NCBI GenBank assembly: GCA_022848865.1
Contig: JAJISE010000017.1
Span: 1 to 36,472, forward strand
DNA length: 36,472 bases
Reading direction: 5' to 3'
From: Candidatus Thermoplasmatota archaeon
GTDB lineage: Archaea > Thermoplasmatota > Thermoplasmata > RBG-16-68-12 > JAGMCJ01
Shown here: positions 7,818 through 16,725 of the stretch, piece by piece
Position numbering within the stretch: position 1 is the stretch's first letter
Layout of the letters: each line of letters starts with the position of its first letter
The notes under the pieces: generated by a model
What the model was told of the DNA's origin: nothing
Databases searched by the model: none
The model's input: only the letters and a program-made list of their open reading frames with translations
Made by a program: the position numbers and the translations under genes

Positions 7818-9563
7818 ATGATCAGGCAGCCCATCGTCAGCGTTCTGGGTCATGTCGACCATGGGAAGACGGCACTGCTAGATTCGATCAGAGGGTCGAA
7901 TGTCGCCGCCAGGGAACCCGGTGCCATAACTCAGCACATCGGGGCCACCGAGGTCCCGTTGGACACGATAGTGGAGGTCTGCGGGGACCTCATGGAGGGC
8001 AGGGAACTGGAGGTTCCGGGTCTCCTTTTCATTGACACGCCGGGGCACCACTCGTTCGTGACACTGAGGGCAAGGGGCGGCGCGCTCGCCGACCTCGCCG
8101 TACTAGTCATCGACATAAACGAGGGTGTAATGCCCCAGACGGTCGAATCGCTCTCGATACTGAAGAGGTTCAAGACGCCCTTCCTGGTCGCCGCCAACAA
8201 GATAGACCGGGTCGCGGGGTGGAGAAAGAAGACGAGTCTCTCGTTTCGGGAGATGATATCGGACCAGCCCGAGTCCTACGTGGAGTACTTCGATCAGAAG
8301 TTCTATCATCTGGTCGGCCAGCTATATCAGCAGGGTTTCGATTCGGAGATGTTCGACAAGATCGAGGACTTCACGACCGTCGTGGCGGTCGTTCCGACGA
8401 GCGGGAAGTTCGCGGTGGGCGTCCAGGAGGTCCTTCTCATGCTCGTTGGCCTCGCACAGAGGTTCCTGACGCCGAGGCTCAAAACGGTCAGCGGTCCCGC
8501 CAAGGGGACGATTCTGGAGGTCAAGGAGGAGAGGGGTCTGGGCCCTACGATTGACACCATAATCTACGACGGTGTGATTCGAAAGGGAGATACGATCGTG
8601 CTGGGAGGAACCGAGGAACCGCTCGTGACGAGGGCGAGGACCCTCCTGAAGCCTAAACCGCTTGACGAGATCAGGGACCCAAGAGAGAGGTTCGACTCCG
8701 TGGACGAGGTCTACGCCGCGGCGGGGATCAAGATCTCGGGAAGCGGGCTGGAATCCGCCATTGCGGGGTCTCCGCTCCGAGTTTGTGGGGAGGACATCGA
8801 AGAGGCCAAGAAGGAAGTGGTCCAGGAGACCAAGATAGAGGTCGAGACGGAGGATACGGGAATACTCGTCAAGGCGGATGCCATCGGTTCTCTGGAGGCC
8901 ATATCGTTCGAGTTGCGACATGCAAAGATTCCCGTGAAGACCGCCGAGGTCGGGGATGTCTCCAAAAGGGATGTCGTGTCCGCTGCCACGGTGGCCGACC
9001 CGCTGAAGAGGGTCATCTTCGCGTTCAACGTGGATGTCCTTCCAGATGCCAAGGAAGAGCTTGTCAGGACCGAGGTGAAGCTGCTGGAGGGGAACATCAT
9101 CTACGGCATCCTGGAAGACTACCAGGCCTGGGCGGAGGAGATGCAGCTGGAGCTTGAGCGGCGGCGGCTCAGGACGATTACTCATCCCGGGAAGATCCTT
9201 CTGCTCGAGGACCACGTATTCCGCGCGAGCAAGCCAGCGATCGTGGGTGTTCGTGTACTCGCAGGACGAATCCGTCAGGGGGTCGGCCTGCTCAGGGATG
9301 ATGGGAAGGTCATAGGCAAGATCAAGAGCCTGAGGAGCGGTGAGGATAGCCTCAAGGAAGCCATCGCCGGCAGTGAGATCGCGATGGCCGTGGACGGTGT
9401 CACCGTGGGGAGACAGATGAGCCCGGGAGACGTTCTGTACGTGGACATCCCCGAGTCCGCGGCCAAGAAACTCGATTCCGTGGACCTCAATCCGGATGAG
9501 AAGGAGGTCCTCGAGCGGGTCAAGGACATCAAGAGAGAAGAGGACCCTTTCTGGGGGATGTAA
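7818..9563 (+). CDS. infB: Translation initiation factor aIF5B
   Basis: The 581-residue GTPase promotes subunit joining in archaeal initiation (homologue of eukaryal eIF5B and bacterial IF2). Domain order: G domain with GHVDHGKT at 11-18, switch-2 DTPGH, NKID; beta-barrel domain II beginning near residue 230 (GTILEVKEERGLGPTID); the alpha/beta domain III (EDTGILVKADAIGSLEA); and C-terminal domain IV, another barrel (FRASKPAIVGVRVLAGRIRQG). The length is normal, with no intein. Its TAA overlaps the next small ORF by one base (TAATG). Confidence 0.97.
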   Translation: MIRQPIVSVLGHVDHGKTALLDSIRGSNVAAREPGAITQHIGATEVPLDTIVEVCGDLMEGRELEVPGLLFIDTPGHHSFVTLRARGGALADLAVLVIDINEGVMPQTVESLSILKRFKTPFLVAANKIDRVAGWRKKTSLSFREMISDQPESYVEYFDQKFYHLVGQLYQQGFDSEMFDKIEDFTTVVAVVPTSGKFAVGVQEVLLMLVGLAQRFLTPRLKTVSGPAKGTILEVKEERGLGPTIDTIIYDGVIRKGDTIVLGGTEEPLVTRARTLLKPKPLDEIRDPRERFDSVDEVYAAAGIKISGSGLESAIAGSPLRVCGEDIEEAKKEVVQETKIEVETEDTGILVKADAIGSLEAISFELRHAKIPVKTAEVGDVSKRDVVSAATVADPLKRVIFAFNVDVLPDAKEELVRTEVKLLEGNIIYGILEDYQAWAEEMQLELERRRLRTITHPGKILLLEDHVFRASKPAIVGVRVLAGRIRQGVGLLRDDGKVIGKIKSLRSGEDSLKEAIAGSEIAMAVDGVTVGRQMSPGDVLYVDIPESAAKKLDSVDLNPDEKEVLERVKDIKREEDPFWGM

Positions 9564-9715
9564 TGCCCGAATTGCACTGCAAGGATTGCGACAAGTGGTA
9601 CGGGGCGGAGGATGACGAATTCGGACCATGCATGATAAAGCACATGCGCGGGGACAAGAAGTACGTCACGCACGGCAGTCACGATTGCGACGAAGGCTAC
9701 GAGATGAAGGAATGA
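9563..9715 (+). CDS. 50-aa Cys/His-rich small protein
   Basis: This short gene is tightly packed between infB (TAATG overlap) and the acetyltransferase gene (ATGA overlap). The product has CKDC at 6-9, further cysteines in FGPCMIKHM and HDCDEG, and histidines in between, a plausible single metal site. I do not recognise the family. It could be translated by re-initiation after infB; GGGGG at 9553-9557 may serve as RBS. The packing on both sides is the best evidence that it is real. Confidence 0.65.
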   Translation: MPELHCKDCDKWYGAEDDEFGPCMIKHMRGDKKYVTHGSHDCDEGYEMKE

Positions 9716-10545
9716 GAATAAGGAGGATGACGCCTGGGGACTTCTCGTTCGCCGTATCTCTGACCGATTCGGAAGATTGGGCCTATGTCGAGAACGATTT
9801 TGCGAGACTGCTGGGCTACGAGCCCGAAGGATGCTTCATCGCCGAGGTGGAGAAGCGACCAGTCGGTCTGACGACCGCGACGTCCTACGGACCTGTGGCG
9901 TGGATTGGGAATGTGATCGTGGCCGAAGGATCCAGAGGAACGGGCATTGGGACGCAGCTCGTCAGCACCGCAGTGGACTACCTTGGGAGCGTCGGTGTGA
10001 AGACCGTTCATCTTGCATCCTACATGAACACGATTCGATTCTACGAAAGACTCGGCTTCAGACAGGAATTCCCCGTTTCCACGATGTCGATCGACACAAC
10101 TGGATTCGATTCTTCGGACGTGGACGTAGCGAAGGAGACGGACCTCGAGCAGATTGCAGCGCTGGATGCTGCATACTTCGGCGGGAACAGGTCCAGGATC
10201 ATACAACGGATGTGGAGAGATTTCCCCCAGTTGTTGCTCAAGACCGACGTCCCAGCGGGCTATGTCATCGCCACATGCACGGAGAAGTCCTGCGAGGTCG
10301 GGCCGCTCATAGCCGAAGCGGGAAGCCCGGATGCCGCGGAGCTGCTCTTGAGAGGGATACTCGGCAGTGTCGTGGCAGACAGAGCCAGGGTTTTCGTGCC
10401 TCACGCAAACCCACGGGCCGTGGACCTGGCCAAATCGGTGGGATTCGATGAGGACTTCAGAACGATGCGAATGCTGAACGGCGAGGTCAACGAGGCAGAG
10501 AGCACGGACGGCATCTACGCGCTGGGGGCCTTGGAGAAGGGATAG
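9712..10545 (+). CDS. GNAT-family N-acetyltransferase, two-lobed
   Basis: The 277-residue protein has a complete N-terminal GNAT domain: acetyl-CoA loop motif VIVAEGSRGTGIGTQLV (pattern R-G-x-G-x-G) near residues 66-82, and the late strand FYERLGFRQE. The C-terminal half (from about 130) looks like the second, degenerate acetyltransferase lobe seen in YitH/HolE-type enzymes, with DLEQIAALDAAYFGGNRSRI. Substrate unknown. The ATG at 9712 overlaps the preceding small gene by four bases, so it lies in the infB operon. Confidence 0.8.
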   Translation: MRIRRMTPGDFSFAVSLTDSEDWAYVENDFARLLGYEPEGCFIAEVEKRPVGLTTATSYGPVAWIGNVIVAEGSRGTGIGTQLVSTAVDYLGSVGVKTVHLASYMNTIRFYERLGFRQEFPVSTMSIDTTGFDSSDVDVAKETDLEQIAALDAAYFGGNRSRIIQRMWRDFPQLLLKTDVPAGYVIATCTEKSCEVGPLIAEAGSPDAAELLLRGILGSVVADRARVFVPHANPRAVDLAKSVGFDEDFRTMRMLNGEVNEAESTDGIYALGALEKG

Positions 10546-10608
10546 ATCTCACACGTCAGAGCAGGCCAGTCCTGTCTCCAATCTCAGTTGTGATAATGGG
10601 GGAATAAC

Positions 10609-10618
10609 CTTTAATAGA
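10609..10618 (+). promoter_or_regulatory. TATA box of the RAD55-like gene
   Basis: The AT-rich element CCTTTAATAG lies about 40 bases before ATG 10653. A short leader with AAGGGAT as a modest RBS would follow. Confidence 0.5.
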
Positions 10619-10652
10619 CAATGTCAGACTGGATGGGAGCAGAAGGGATCAC

Positions 10653-11345
10653 ATGACTGGAGACAGGGTCAAAACATACATCCGTGGATTGGACGAGCAG
10701 TTGCAGGGTGGCGTTCCGAAAGGGCACGTCATCCTGATCGCGGGAAAGCCTGGAACGATGAAATCCTCCGTCGCATTCAACATCCTGTACCGGAACGCGA
10801 AGGACAGTCGGGGAGGCGCATACGTCACCCTTGAGCAGAGCAGGGAGAGCATGCTCGACAACATGGCTGGCATGGGGATGGATGTCAAGGGTCTTGAGAA
10901 GCAGATGTCAGTCCTGGACCTCGCCATGATAAGAAAGAAGCTGAAGCAGCTCTCGAAGCAGTCCTGGATGGAGGTCTTCAAGATGTACGTCGGCAACCTG
11001 AAGAAGAGCATGGATCTCGACCTGCTCGTTGTGGACTCCTTGCCGGTCCTTCAGGTGATGGCGAAGTTCGAGGATCCCAGGGACGAACTCTTCAGGTTCT
11101 TCGAGTGGCTGAGGGACCTGGAAATCACCACATTCCTGATCGCTGAGATGAGGCAGGATTCGGGCATGTTCTCGGACAACGGAGAGGATTTCCTCTCTGA
11201 CGGCATAATTCATCTCGATCTCAGGAGGGAGGACAGGATCGTCAACCTGTTCATGAGCGTTGTCAAGATGAGGAAGACGGGCCACAAGAGAGGCTATTTC
11301 CCGTTGATCTTCGTCGATGGCGGATTCGAGATAATCACGAACTAG
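10653..11345 (+). CDS. KaiC/RAD55-like RecA-fold ATPase
   Basis: The 230-residue protein is a single KaiC/RadA-type domain. Walker A is GKPGTMKSS, in which the second-last glycine of GxGK is Met, a variant I recall from archaeal RAD55-family proteins. The strand-2 glutamate lies in YVTLEQSRE. Walker B is LDLLVVDSLPVL. Late strands include TTFLIAEMRQD and the C-terminus GYFPLIFVDGGFEI. Such proteins act in recombination, motility or signalling; the partner is unknown. It ends tail-to-tail with the site-2 protease, overlapping by four bases. Confidence 0.8.
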   Translation: MTGDRVKTYIRGLDEQLQGGVPKGHVILIAGKPGTMKSSVAFNILYRNAKDSRGGAYVTLEQSRESMLDNMAGMGMDVKGLEKQMSVLDLAMIRKKLKQLSKQSWMEVFKMYVGNLKKSMDLDLLVVDSLPVLQVMAKFEDPRDELFRFFEWLRDLEITTFLIAEMRQDSGMFSDNGEDFLSDGIIHLDLRREDRIVNLFMSVVKMRKTGHKRGYFPLIFVDGGFEIITN

Positions 11346-12733
11346 ATTCTCGGACCGATGATCTGCCACAAGATCAACGCCAGTATGAACAGGGCGAGGA
11401 AGTAGGACACGTATCTGACGTAGGCCTCCCTTTTCTCAGCGGCCATGTCGGGGTTCGTCCTCTCCATCACTGATTCCAGACCGTCCCTGAAGATGTATCC
11501 TCCGTCGAGGGGCACGGCCGGAAGGACGTTGGTCAGACCGAGCATCAGGTTCAACCAGAAGATCCAGTACATCACGTTTGCCAGAATCCAGAAGGAGTCG
11601 ACTGGGAGGAAGGACCAGAACCCCTCCACCTCGTAGAACTGAGTGAACCAGTTCGGGAAGGGTGACATCGATTCCGGGCCGACCCGCAGAAGAGGGAGCC
11701 CGATGTAGGCGAAGAGCGAACCGGTGAAGTACTTCGGGTCACGCATGTCCGCAAACGGGTTGAAGAAATCAGGGCCATTCTTCACCTCAAGAGTCCTTGC
11801 ACTGCCCATAACGGTGAAAACCAGGACCGTCCGCACTCCCAGGTATCCCTTTCCAGTGTCATTGACGTCCTGAGTGAAGTCGAAGCGGTCAGCGAGGGTC
11901 AGGCTGATCGTCCGGGTCGCGCCGTTCTCGTATGTCCCGATCGAGACGTTCTGCCCCGCGGATGTGTCCTCAACGGCGGCGGAGAAGGACTGATGGTCGC
12001 TGATAGCACTCCCGTTGAACGAGTAAATCATCATACCTGGTGTGATGTTGCCATAGGCGGGGGAGTCCACCACGACGGCGAAGACGCCGACGCCATCGTG
12101 CACGGGGGTGACGCTTGCCATCATGGAGGACGTGAATATGAAGGAGAACAGCAGGGCGGCGATGAGGTTCGTGGCGGGTCCAGCAGCGAACAACCGAGAC
12201 CTCTTTCTCCTGTCGATTTTCATGAGCCCCTCCTCGTCAGGTTCAACGAATGCACCTATCGGGATTATGAAGAAGAGAACCCCAAGACTGAGGACCTTCA
12301 GCTTGGCGACGTACGTGAGTATCCCGTGCGCGAACTCATGTATCACTATGGCCACTACCAGAGCCACCACCCCGTACCCTATCGGTATGAAGGGGTTGAG
12401 CCCGGGGATCCCTATCAGGGCCTGGACGGGAGGAACCCTGTCCGAAGGTATGGACGACACAAGTGTCGCTGCCCAAAACAGGACGCCCGTGATTACGAAC
12501 ATCCCCACGATACAAAGCCCGATGGCGAAATCCCCGTATGCCTCCCAGAACCTCTTGGCACTGGCTATCTTCTCAAGGGCCTTCCGTCCCCTCGATGTCT
12601 TCCACATCAGGAAGATGCCGTACAGGGAAAGACTGGGGCCTTCGAGCTTCTTCAGCTTGTAGAGCGCGTAGACGACAAGGCCGTAGGTGAGGAAGATCAG
12701 TAGTATCAGCGAATAGAGCACAGCATCGTCCAT
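11342..12733 (-). CDS. Site-2-type intramembrane metalloprotease (M50)
   Basis: The 463-residue membrane protein carries the S2P zinc motif HEFAH (H132, E133, H136) in a membrane helix, and the third ligand in VPLDGGYIF near the C-terminus, preceded by the conserved NVLPAVPLDGG. A PDZ-like domain lies between (about residues 220-300: GMMIYSFNGSAISDHQSF). At least five other hydrophobic segments are visible. S2P enzymes cleave membrane-bound regulators in the bilayer; the substrate here is unknown. It is leaderless: TATA at about 12753-12765 on the minus strand, with ATG at 12733. Confidence 0.9.
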   Translation of the reverse strand: MDDAVLYSLILLIFLTYGLVVYALYKLKKLEGPSLSLYGIFLMWKTSRGRKALEKIASAKRFWEAYGDFAIGLCIVGMFVITGVLFWAATLVSSIPSDRVPPVQALIGIPGLNPFIPIGYGVVALVVAIVIHEFAHGILTYVAKLKVLSLGVLFFIIPIGAFVEPDEEGLMKIDRRKRSRLFAAGPATNLIAALLFSFIFTSSMMASVTPVHDGVGVFAVVVDSPAYGNITPGMMIYSFNGSAISDHQSFSAAVEDTSAGQNVSIGTYENGATRTISLTLADRFDFTQDVNDTGKGYLGVRTVLVFTVMGSARTLEVKNGPDFFNPFADMRDPKYFTGSLFAYIGLPLLRVGPESMSPFPNWFTQFYEVEGFWSFLPVDSFWILANVMYWIFWLNLMLGLTNVLPAVPLDGGYIFRDGLESVMERTNPDMAAEKREAYVRYVSYFLALFILALILWQIIGPRI

Positions 12734-12752
12734 CTGGCGATGGTTATAGCAC

Positions 12753-12765
12753 CGATATTATAACC
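12753..12765 (-). promoter_or_regulatory. TATA box of the site-2 protease gene
   Basis: Read on the minus strand, GGTTATAATATCGG lies about 25 bases before the ATG, and no RBS is seen. Confidence 0.6.
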
Positions 12766-12792
12766 TTTTTCTGTGGACGTCCAAGGAGGCTG

Positions 12793-13221
12793 TCAGTCTC
12801 GGGTCCAGACCTCTTCAGAGATAGAATCGTAGACGCTCCCGAACTCCTCCTCATCTTCATCCTCACTGCTTGCTGCGAGTGCCTTGATGTGCTCCTTCTT
12901 GATGATCCAGTAGTGGATCCGCCAGAGCTTTCCCCTCTTCAGGTTGATCTCCTCCCTTCTGGTCGTGAGGATCCCTTCCTCCTCGAGCATGTAGAAGACA
13001 TCCCTGTCATGGGGCCTCAGAAGATTGTCTATCACCTCGTCGTTGAAGCCGAAGAACGACATCAGATAGTCCGCCAGTTTGCGGATTTCGTCCTCGGGCA
13101 TGTCCCTCTTGCCTAGCGTCTTTCGGAGGGCTTCTGTCAATTCGGAGATGCTAATGACAGTCAATATGCTCGTGAGTTCTTCATCCAACCCTTCTAAAGT
13201 ATTTTGCTCTCTGACTATCAA
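12793..13221 (-). CDS. Conserved archaeal protein, DUF6015-like
   Basis: From residue 20 on, this resembles a Thermoplasmata protein family that I recall as DUF6015: ISELTEALRKTLGKR, DEIRKLADYLMSFFGFNDEVIDN, a winged-helix-like DVFYMLEEEGILTTRREE, and WRIHYWIIKKEHI, then an acidic tail. It may be a small regulator. The start is uncertain. The longest frame begins at TTG 13221, but that codon sits beside the TATA box of cutA. An AT-rich element at about 13194-13203 would place the transcript start near 13170, so TTG 13164 (123 aa) is a good alternative. It is divergent from cutA. Confidence 0.65.
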   Translation of the reverse strand: MIVREQNTLEGLDEELTSILTVISISELTEALRKTLGKRDMPEDEIRKLADYLMSFFGFNDEVIDNLLRPHDRDVFYMLEEEGILTTRREEINLKRGKLWRIHYWIIKKEHIKALAASSEDEDEEEFGSVYDSISEEVWTRD

Positions 13222-13231
13222 GTTTTATAAT
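13222..13231 (+). promoter_or_regulatory. TATA box of cutA
   Basis: GTTTTATAAT lies about 25 bases before ATG 13252, predicting a leaderless cutA mRNA. Confidence 0.6.
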
Positions 13232-13251
13232 CGGGTCTCGTTTGAGTCGAC

Positions 13252-13563
13252 ATGTACTCCATGGTGTACGCTACGGCATCGGATGAGAAGGAGGGCATGC
13301 AGATCGGAAGGACTGTCGTGGAGAAGAAGCTGGCGGCCTGCGCGAACATGTTCCCCATCAGGTCTATCTATTGGTGGAAGGGCAGTATCGAGGAGGGCAA
13401 TGAGCAGGCATTGATCTTCAAGACCAGGTCCGAACTGGTGCCCGCGCTCATCAAGGAAATCGAAAAGAAGAGCAGCTATGACACCGTCTGTGCGGTCTCC
13501 TACGCGATGTCAGAGGGCAGCGAGAAGTATCTCGAGTGGATAGAGGACAGCACTAGGACCTGA
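13252..13563 (+). CDS. cutA: CutA-type divalent ion tolerance protein
   Basis: The 103-residue protein is a full-length CutA1, a trimeric PII-like ferredoxin fold. Family marks are VYATASDEKEGMQIGRTVVEKKLAACANM, given as YATASDEKEG and KKLAACANMFP, then IYWWKGSIEEGNEQALIFKT and a C-terminal YLEWIED. CutA is linked to copper and other divalent ion tolerance, but its biochemical role is unsettled. It converges with the MEMO gene, overlapping its end by 11 bases. Confidence 0.93.
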   Translation: MYSMVYATASDEKEGMQIGRTVVEKKLAACANMFPIRSIYWWKGSIEEGNEQALIFKTRSELVPALIKEIEKKSSYDTVCAVSYAMSEGSEKYLEWIEDSTRT

Positions 13564-14368
13564 CCAGCAGTGCGCCATAGCCCACGACTTCTACCATCGG
13601 GCGGACGTCGCCTGAAGTCGCGTACTTCAGAAGCTCGGCCCTCTTCCCTTGGACGGCCGTGAGCATCGCTATCACTGGCCCGTGGCCGCACATGGACACG
13701 TTGTTCTTGACCCTGACCTTGTTCATTCCCTGGGGATCGAGTCCGAGGATCTTCTGGATCACTTCGCTGTCCTTCGCCTGAGCGACGCCTTGTGTCACGT
13801 AGTGCGAGAAGTCGGTCGAGGCTATCACGACGACGTCCTTTCCGGCGATGGCTTCGCCGAGGACCCCGCCAAGCTCCCGGGCGGGCCGATACTCCTGGTC
13901 CATCATCGAGATCGGCAGGAACTCGAAGTCCTTAGATATGTGCTGGAGAAAGGGCAATTGCACCTCCACCGAGTGCTCGAACCTGTGCGCCAGTATGTCG
14001 TCGTTGATTCCCTTCCTTGTCAGTCTCCCCGCCAATTCCTTGTCGACGGGGACCTCGCCCAGTGGTGTCTGGAAGGCCTGTGTCGTCAGGGCAATCGGGC
14101 TGCCCCTTCCGCCGTGGTTGGGGCCGATGATCACGAATGTCTCGGGAAACCCGTCATGTGCAAGAGCGTGGTATGCATGAGCGGCAACTGGGCCGGAGAA
14201 GATGTACCCTGCGTGAGGGACAACGAGTCCGCGAATGCTCCTCTCCCCCTCCACCAGCTCTGGGAGCCTCCCTGGACCAATGGGGCTCGTGTAGCAGGAC
14301 TCTATCTCCTTGACAAGCGCCTCCTCGGTGCTGGAATAGAACTGACCAGCAACAGCTGGATACCTCAA
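13553..14368 (-). CDS. MEMO1-family protein (AmmeMemoRadiSam protein B type)
   Basis: The 271-residue protein is a MEMO-family member related to LigB dioxygenases: RYPAVAGQFY at the N-terminus, VVPHAGYIFSGPVAAHAYHAL, IGPNHGGRGSP, EHSVEVQLPFLQ and ASTDFSHY. The histidines in PHAGY, PNHGG and EHSVEVQ and the Asp/His in DFSHY form the usual metal-like site. Its function in archaea is unknown; it often sits downstream of rps2 and eno, as here. It starts with TTG 14368, six bases after the RBS TAGGT. Confidence 0.93.
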   Translation of the reverse strand: MRYPAVAGQFYSSTEEALVKEIESCYTSPIGPGRLPELVEGERSIRGLVVPHAGYIFSGPVAAHAYHALAHDGFPETFVIIGPNHGGRGSPIALTTQAFQTPLGEVPVDKELAGRLTRKGINDDILAHRFEHSVEVQLPFLQHISKDFEFLPISMMDQEYRPARELGGVLGEAIAGKDVVVIASTDFSHYVTQGVAQAKDSEVIQKILGLDPQGMNKVRVKNNVSMCGHGPVIAMLTAVQGKRAELLKYATSGDVRPMVEVVGYGALLVRS

Positions 14369-14376
14369 CTTACCAC

Positions 14377-14994
14377 CTACAGGGTTGCTTCGAAATCCTC
14401 GACTGCGAGCCCGAACCCGGAATCATCCTTGATGGTCCCTCTCTCCTTGAGGACCTCCCTCGTCAGCAGCCAGTAGATCGTTGCGAGCGCCCTTCTGCCT
14501 TTGTTGTTCGTGGGTATGATGAAGTCCACGAACTTCGTCTCGTTGTTGGCGTCGCACAGCGCCACTATCGGTATGCCCACGTTGAGGGCCTCCCTTAGCG
14601 CCTGCTGATCCGCCGCGGGGTCTGTGACCACGAGTATATCGGGCTCTGTGAACATGGGCAGGTCCGGATTGGTCAGCGTCCCGGGGACGAACCGCCCAGC
14701 GAAGATATCTGCCCCGATCGTGCGGGCGAAGACCTTGGCCGGTTTCTGACCGTACTGCCTCGCTGCGACGACCAGAACCCGCTCGGGCTCGTATCTTGCC
14801 AGGAATCTCCCTGCACCTCTGATTCTGTCGTCGGTCTTCCTTATGTCCAGGACGTAGAGACCGTCTGTCCTGACCTTGTAGATGAAGGGCTTCATGTCAG
14901 CGCTCTTCTGCTGTGTCCCGATGTGGACTCCTGACGTCAGATACTGATCCTCCGTAATCAGCAATGGTTCTTCTGGACTCTCCGTGCTTTCCAT
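14377..14994 (-). CDS. rps2: Ribosomal protein S2
   Basis: The 205-residue small-subunit protein shows the S2 hallmarks: [21 protein letters not shown] near the N-terminus, [61 protein letters not shown] and GIPIVALCD. The length is normal for archaea. The RBS AGGTG precedes ATG 14994. It is co-directional with enolase (ten-base gap) and MEMO (eight-base gap), a classic archaeal block. Confidence 0.97.
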   Translation of the reverse strand: MESTESPEEPLLITEDQYLTSGVHIGTQQKSADMKPFIYKVRTDGLYVLDIRKTDDRIRGAGRFLARYEPERVLVVAARQYGQKPAKVFARTIGADIFAGRFVPGTLTNPDLPMFTEPDILVVTDPAADQQALREALNVGIPIVALCDANNETKFVDFIIPTNNKGRRALATIYWLLTREVLKERGTIKDDSGFGLAVEDFEATL

Positions 14995-15004
14995 GTGAAT
15001 GCAC

Positions 15005-16207
15005 CTAGGATTTCAGTTCTTCTTCAATGCGTATCAACTCATTAAGCTTTGCTATTCTTTCCCCGCCAACAGCGCCAGTCTTGATGGCGAAACAGCGGAA
15101 TGCCACAGCGAGGTGGGCGATTGCGTTGTCCGTCGTTTCTCCACTCCTGTGAGAGACGATCGACCGATATCCCGCATCCTTTGCCAAAGAGAGCGCATCC
15201 ATCGCATCGGTGAGTGTCCCGATCTGATTCGGCTTTATTATCGTCGCGTTGGCGGCGCCCATGTCGATACCTTTCTGCAGCCTTGTCTTGCGGGTGACGA
15301 AAAGGTCGTCACCGACGATGAGGCATTTCTTCCCGCACAGCTCCGTCAGTCTGGCGAACCCCTCGAAGTCCTCCTCGTGGAGAGGATCCTCAACGTAGGC
15401 GAGCCTATACTCATCGATGAGGTCCGCAACGAACTCTATCTGGTCTTCCGCGGAAAGCGATCCTTCTCGATACTGGTACTTCCCGTTCGAGTAGAATTCC
15501 GTCGCGGCGATGTCGAGGCCAGGGGAGCAGCGGACTCCGGTCTCCCGGGTCACATGCTTGCATGACTCGCTCAGGATATCCATTGCCTCCTCGTTCCCGA
15601 TGTCTGCCACCCAGGCACCCTCATCGCCCTTTCCGATCGCATCGTCGGGCAGACGCTCCATCAGCTCGCTCTTCACTAGCCCGTGAAGCCTTGCATTTGC
15701 GGTGATGGCCTCGAGAACGGAAGCCCCGGAGGCGAGCGACAGGAACTCCTGAATGTCCGTCCCGCCAACGGCATGGGCACCCCCGCCCAGGACGTTTCCA
15801 AGTGGACGTGGCATGGAGACATCCTTTGAGCCCGCCAGATACTCGTAGAGGGGCAGCCCTTGGGTACTCGCTGCGGCCTTCGCGACGGCGATGGAAGTGG
15901 CTATGGCTATGCTCCCGCCGATCTTCGAGAAGTTGTCCGTTCCATCGAGCTCGTGCAGCTTCTCGTCCACGGCTTCTTGCTCCGCCGGGTCAATCCCCTC
16001 CAGTGCCGGGGCGACTCTCGACCTGAAGTTCACAAGGTCCGCGTTGATCCCATTGGCTGAGAAGCCGACAGCCTCGGCCGCCCCGGTGCTGGCCCCAGCG
16101 GGTGCAGACGCCCGTCCGAATCCTCCTTCCGTGCGAACATCCACCTCGACTGTGAGGTTCCCGCGGCTGTCCAGGATTCTCCTGATCTCGAGGTTGGTGA
16201 TTGCCAT
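15005..16207 (-). CDS. eno: Enolase
   Basis: The 400-residue enzyme interconverts 2-phosphoglycerate and phosphoenolpyruvate. Hallmarks are [29 protein letters not shown], the metal ligands in [14 protein letters not shown] and GDDLFVT, the catalytic lysine in [13 protein letters not shown], and SHRSGETTD. The ATG at 16207 gives the standard [11 protein letters not shown] start and follows the RBS GGAGCT by six bases; the longer upstream frame overlaps rpoK and is not used. It lies four bases after rpoK. Confidence 0.97.
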   Translation of the reverse strand: MAITNLEIRRILDSRGNLTVEVDVRTEGGFGRASAPAGASTGAAEAVGFSANGINADLVNFRSRVAPALEGIDPAEQEAVDEKLHELDGTDNFSKIGGSIAIATSIAVAKAAASTQGLPLYEYLAGSKDVSMPRPLGNVLGGGAHAVGGTDIQEFLSLASGASVLEAITANARLHGLVKSELMERLPDDAIGKGDEGAWVADIGNEEAMDILSESCKHVTRETGVRCSPGLDIAATEFYSNGKYQYREGSLSAEDQIEFVADLIDEYRLAYVEDPLHEEDFEGFARLTELCGKKCLIVGDDLFVTRKTRLQKGIDMGAANATIIKPNQIGTLTDAMDALSLAKDAGYRSIVSHRSGETTDNAIAHLAVAFRCFAIKTGAVGGERIAKLNELIRIEEELKS

Positions 16208-16211
16208 CTGG

Positions 16212-16379
16212 TCAGCTCCTTTCCACCGTGATGGGGAGAATTCCCCGCTCGAACTCCAGCTCAGCGAGTGCAATGGCTTCCGACACCTCTTGATCTGCAA
16301 GAAGGGACGGCGCTCCCATGGATATCTGAAGCGCCCTGGCACCGACTATTCTGGCTGTCTCATATCTCGTATGATTCAT
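16212..16379 (-). CDS. rpoK: RNA polymerase subunit RpoK (Rpb6/omega)
   Basis: This 55-residue gene is hidden in the frame upstream of enolase. It encodes NHTRYETARIVGARALQISM, then GAPSLLADQEVSEAIALAE, then FERGILPITVERS. This is the core Rpb6/omega motif (TRYE-ARIVGARALQISMGAP), which clamps the largest polymerase subunit. It starts at ATG 16379 and ends with TGA at 16212-16214. No rpoN precedes it, although rpoN-rpoK is the common archaeal order; a divergent promoter and the DUF5679 gene lie there instead. Confidence 0.95.
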   Translation of the reverse strand: MNHTRYETARIVGARALQISMGAPSLLADQEVSEAIALAELEFERGILPITVERS

Positions 16380-16437
16380 TGTACCACTCAAGGGAGTCTC
16401 ACTCGATATGAAGTCACGCTCTTAATCTTTTTGGCCA

Positions 16438-16450
16438 CGATATATTAATA
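16438..16450. promoter_or_regulatory. Near-palindromic TATA element between rpoK and the DUF5679 gene
   Basis: CGATATATTAATA is AT-rich on both strands and could serve both directions. On the plus strand it predicts a transcript start near 16470, just ahead of the GGTGAT RBS of the DUF5679 gene. On the minus strand it is about 60 bases from the rpoK start. Confidence 0.45.
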
Positions 16451-16482
16451 TGCCCCCATACCATTCACGGCTCGGTGATGAT

Positions 16483-16626
16483 TTGGTAGAGGCCTACTGC
16501 GTGAAATGCAGGAAGAAGATTGAGATGAAGGATCCCAAGAAGATCACGATGAAGAACGGAAAGCCAGCCACGAAAGGCACATGCCCCAAATGCGGGACTA
16601 AGGTCTTCAGGATAGGTGCCTCATAG
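16483..16626 (+). CDS. DUF5679 zinc-ribbon protein
   Basis: The 47-residue protein reads VEAYCVKCRKKIEM, then KKITMKNGKPATKGTC, then PKCGTKVFRIGAS: the DUF5679 pattern with two CxxC pairs. These small archaeal zinc ribbons have no settled role. The start is TTG 16483, six bases after GGT of the RBS GGTGAT at 16474-16479. An in-frame ATG at 16450 is rejected because it lies inside the TATA element, upstream of the likely transcript start. Confidence 0.85.
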   Translation: MVEAYCVKCRKKIEMKDPKKITMKNGKPATKGTCPKCGTKVFRIGAS

Positions 16627-16725
16627 GCCCGACTTCATAATCTCGATTCTTTTTCGAAAACGGATAGATAGAGCGTGCTTCCTCGATTGAACCAGATTTC
16701 CTCTTCAAGGTAAGGTGTGTTTGAA

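Noticed and set aside
16450-16482. Upstream ATG for the DUF5679 gene
   Set aside because: It lies in the TATA element, before the likely transcript start; TTG 16483 has the RBS at the right distance.
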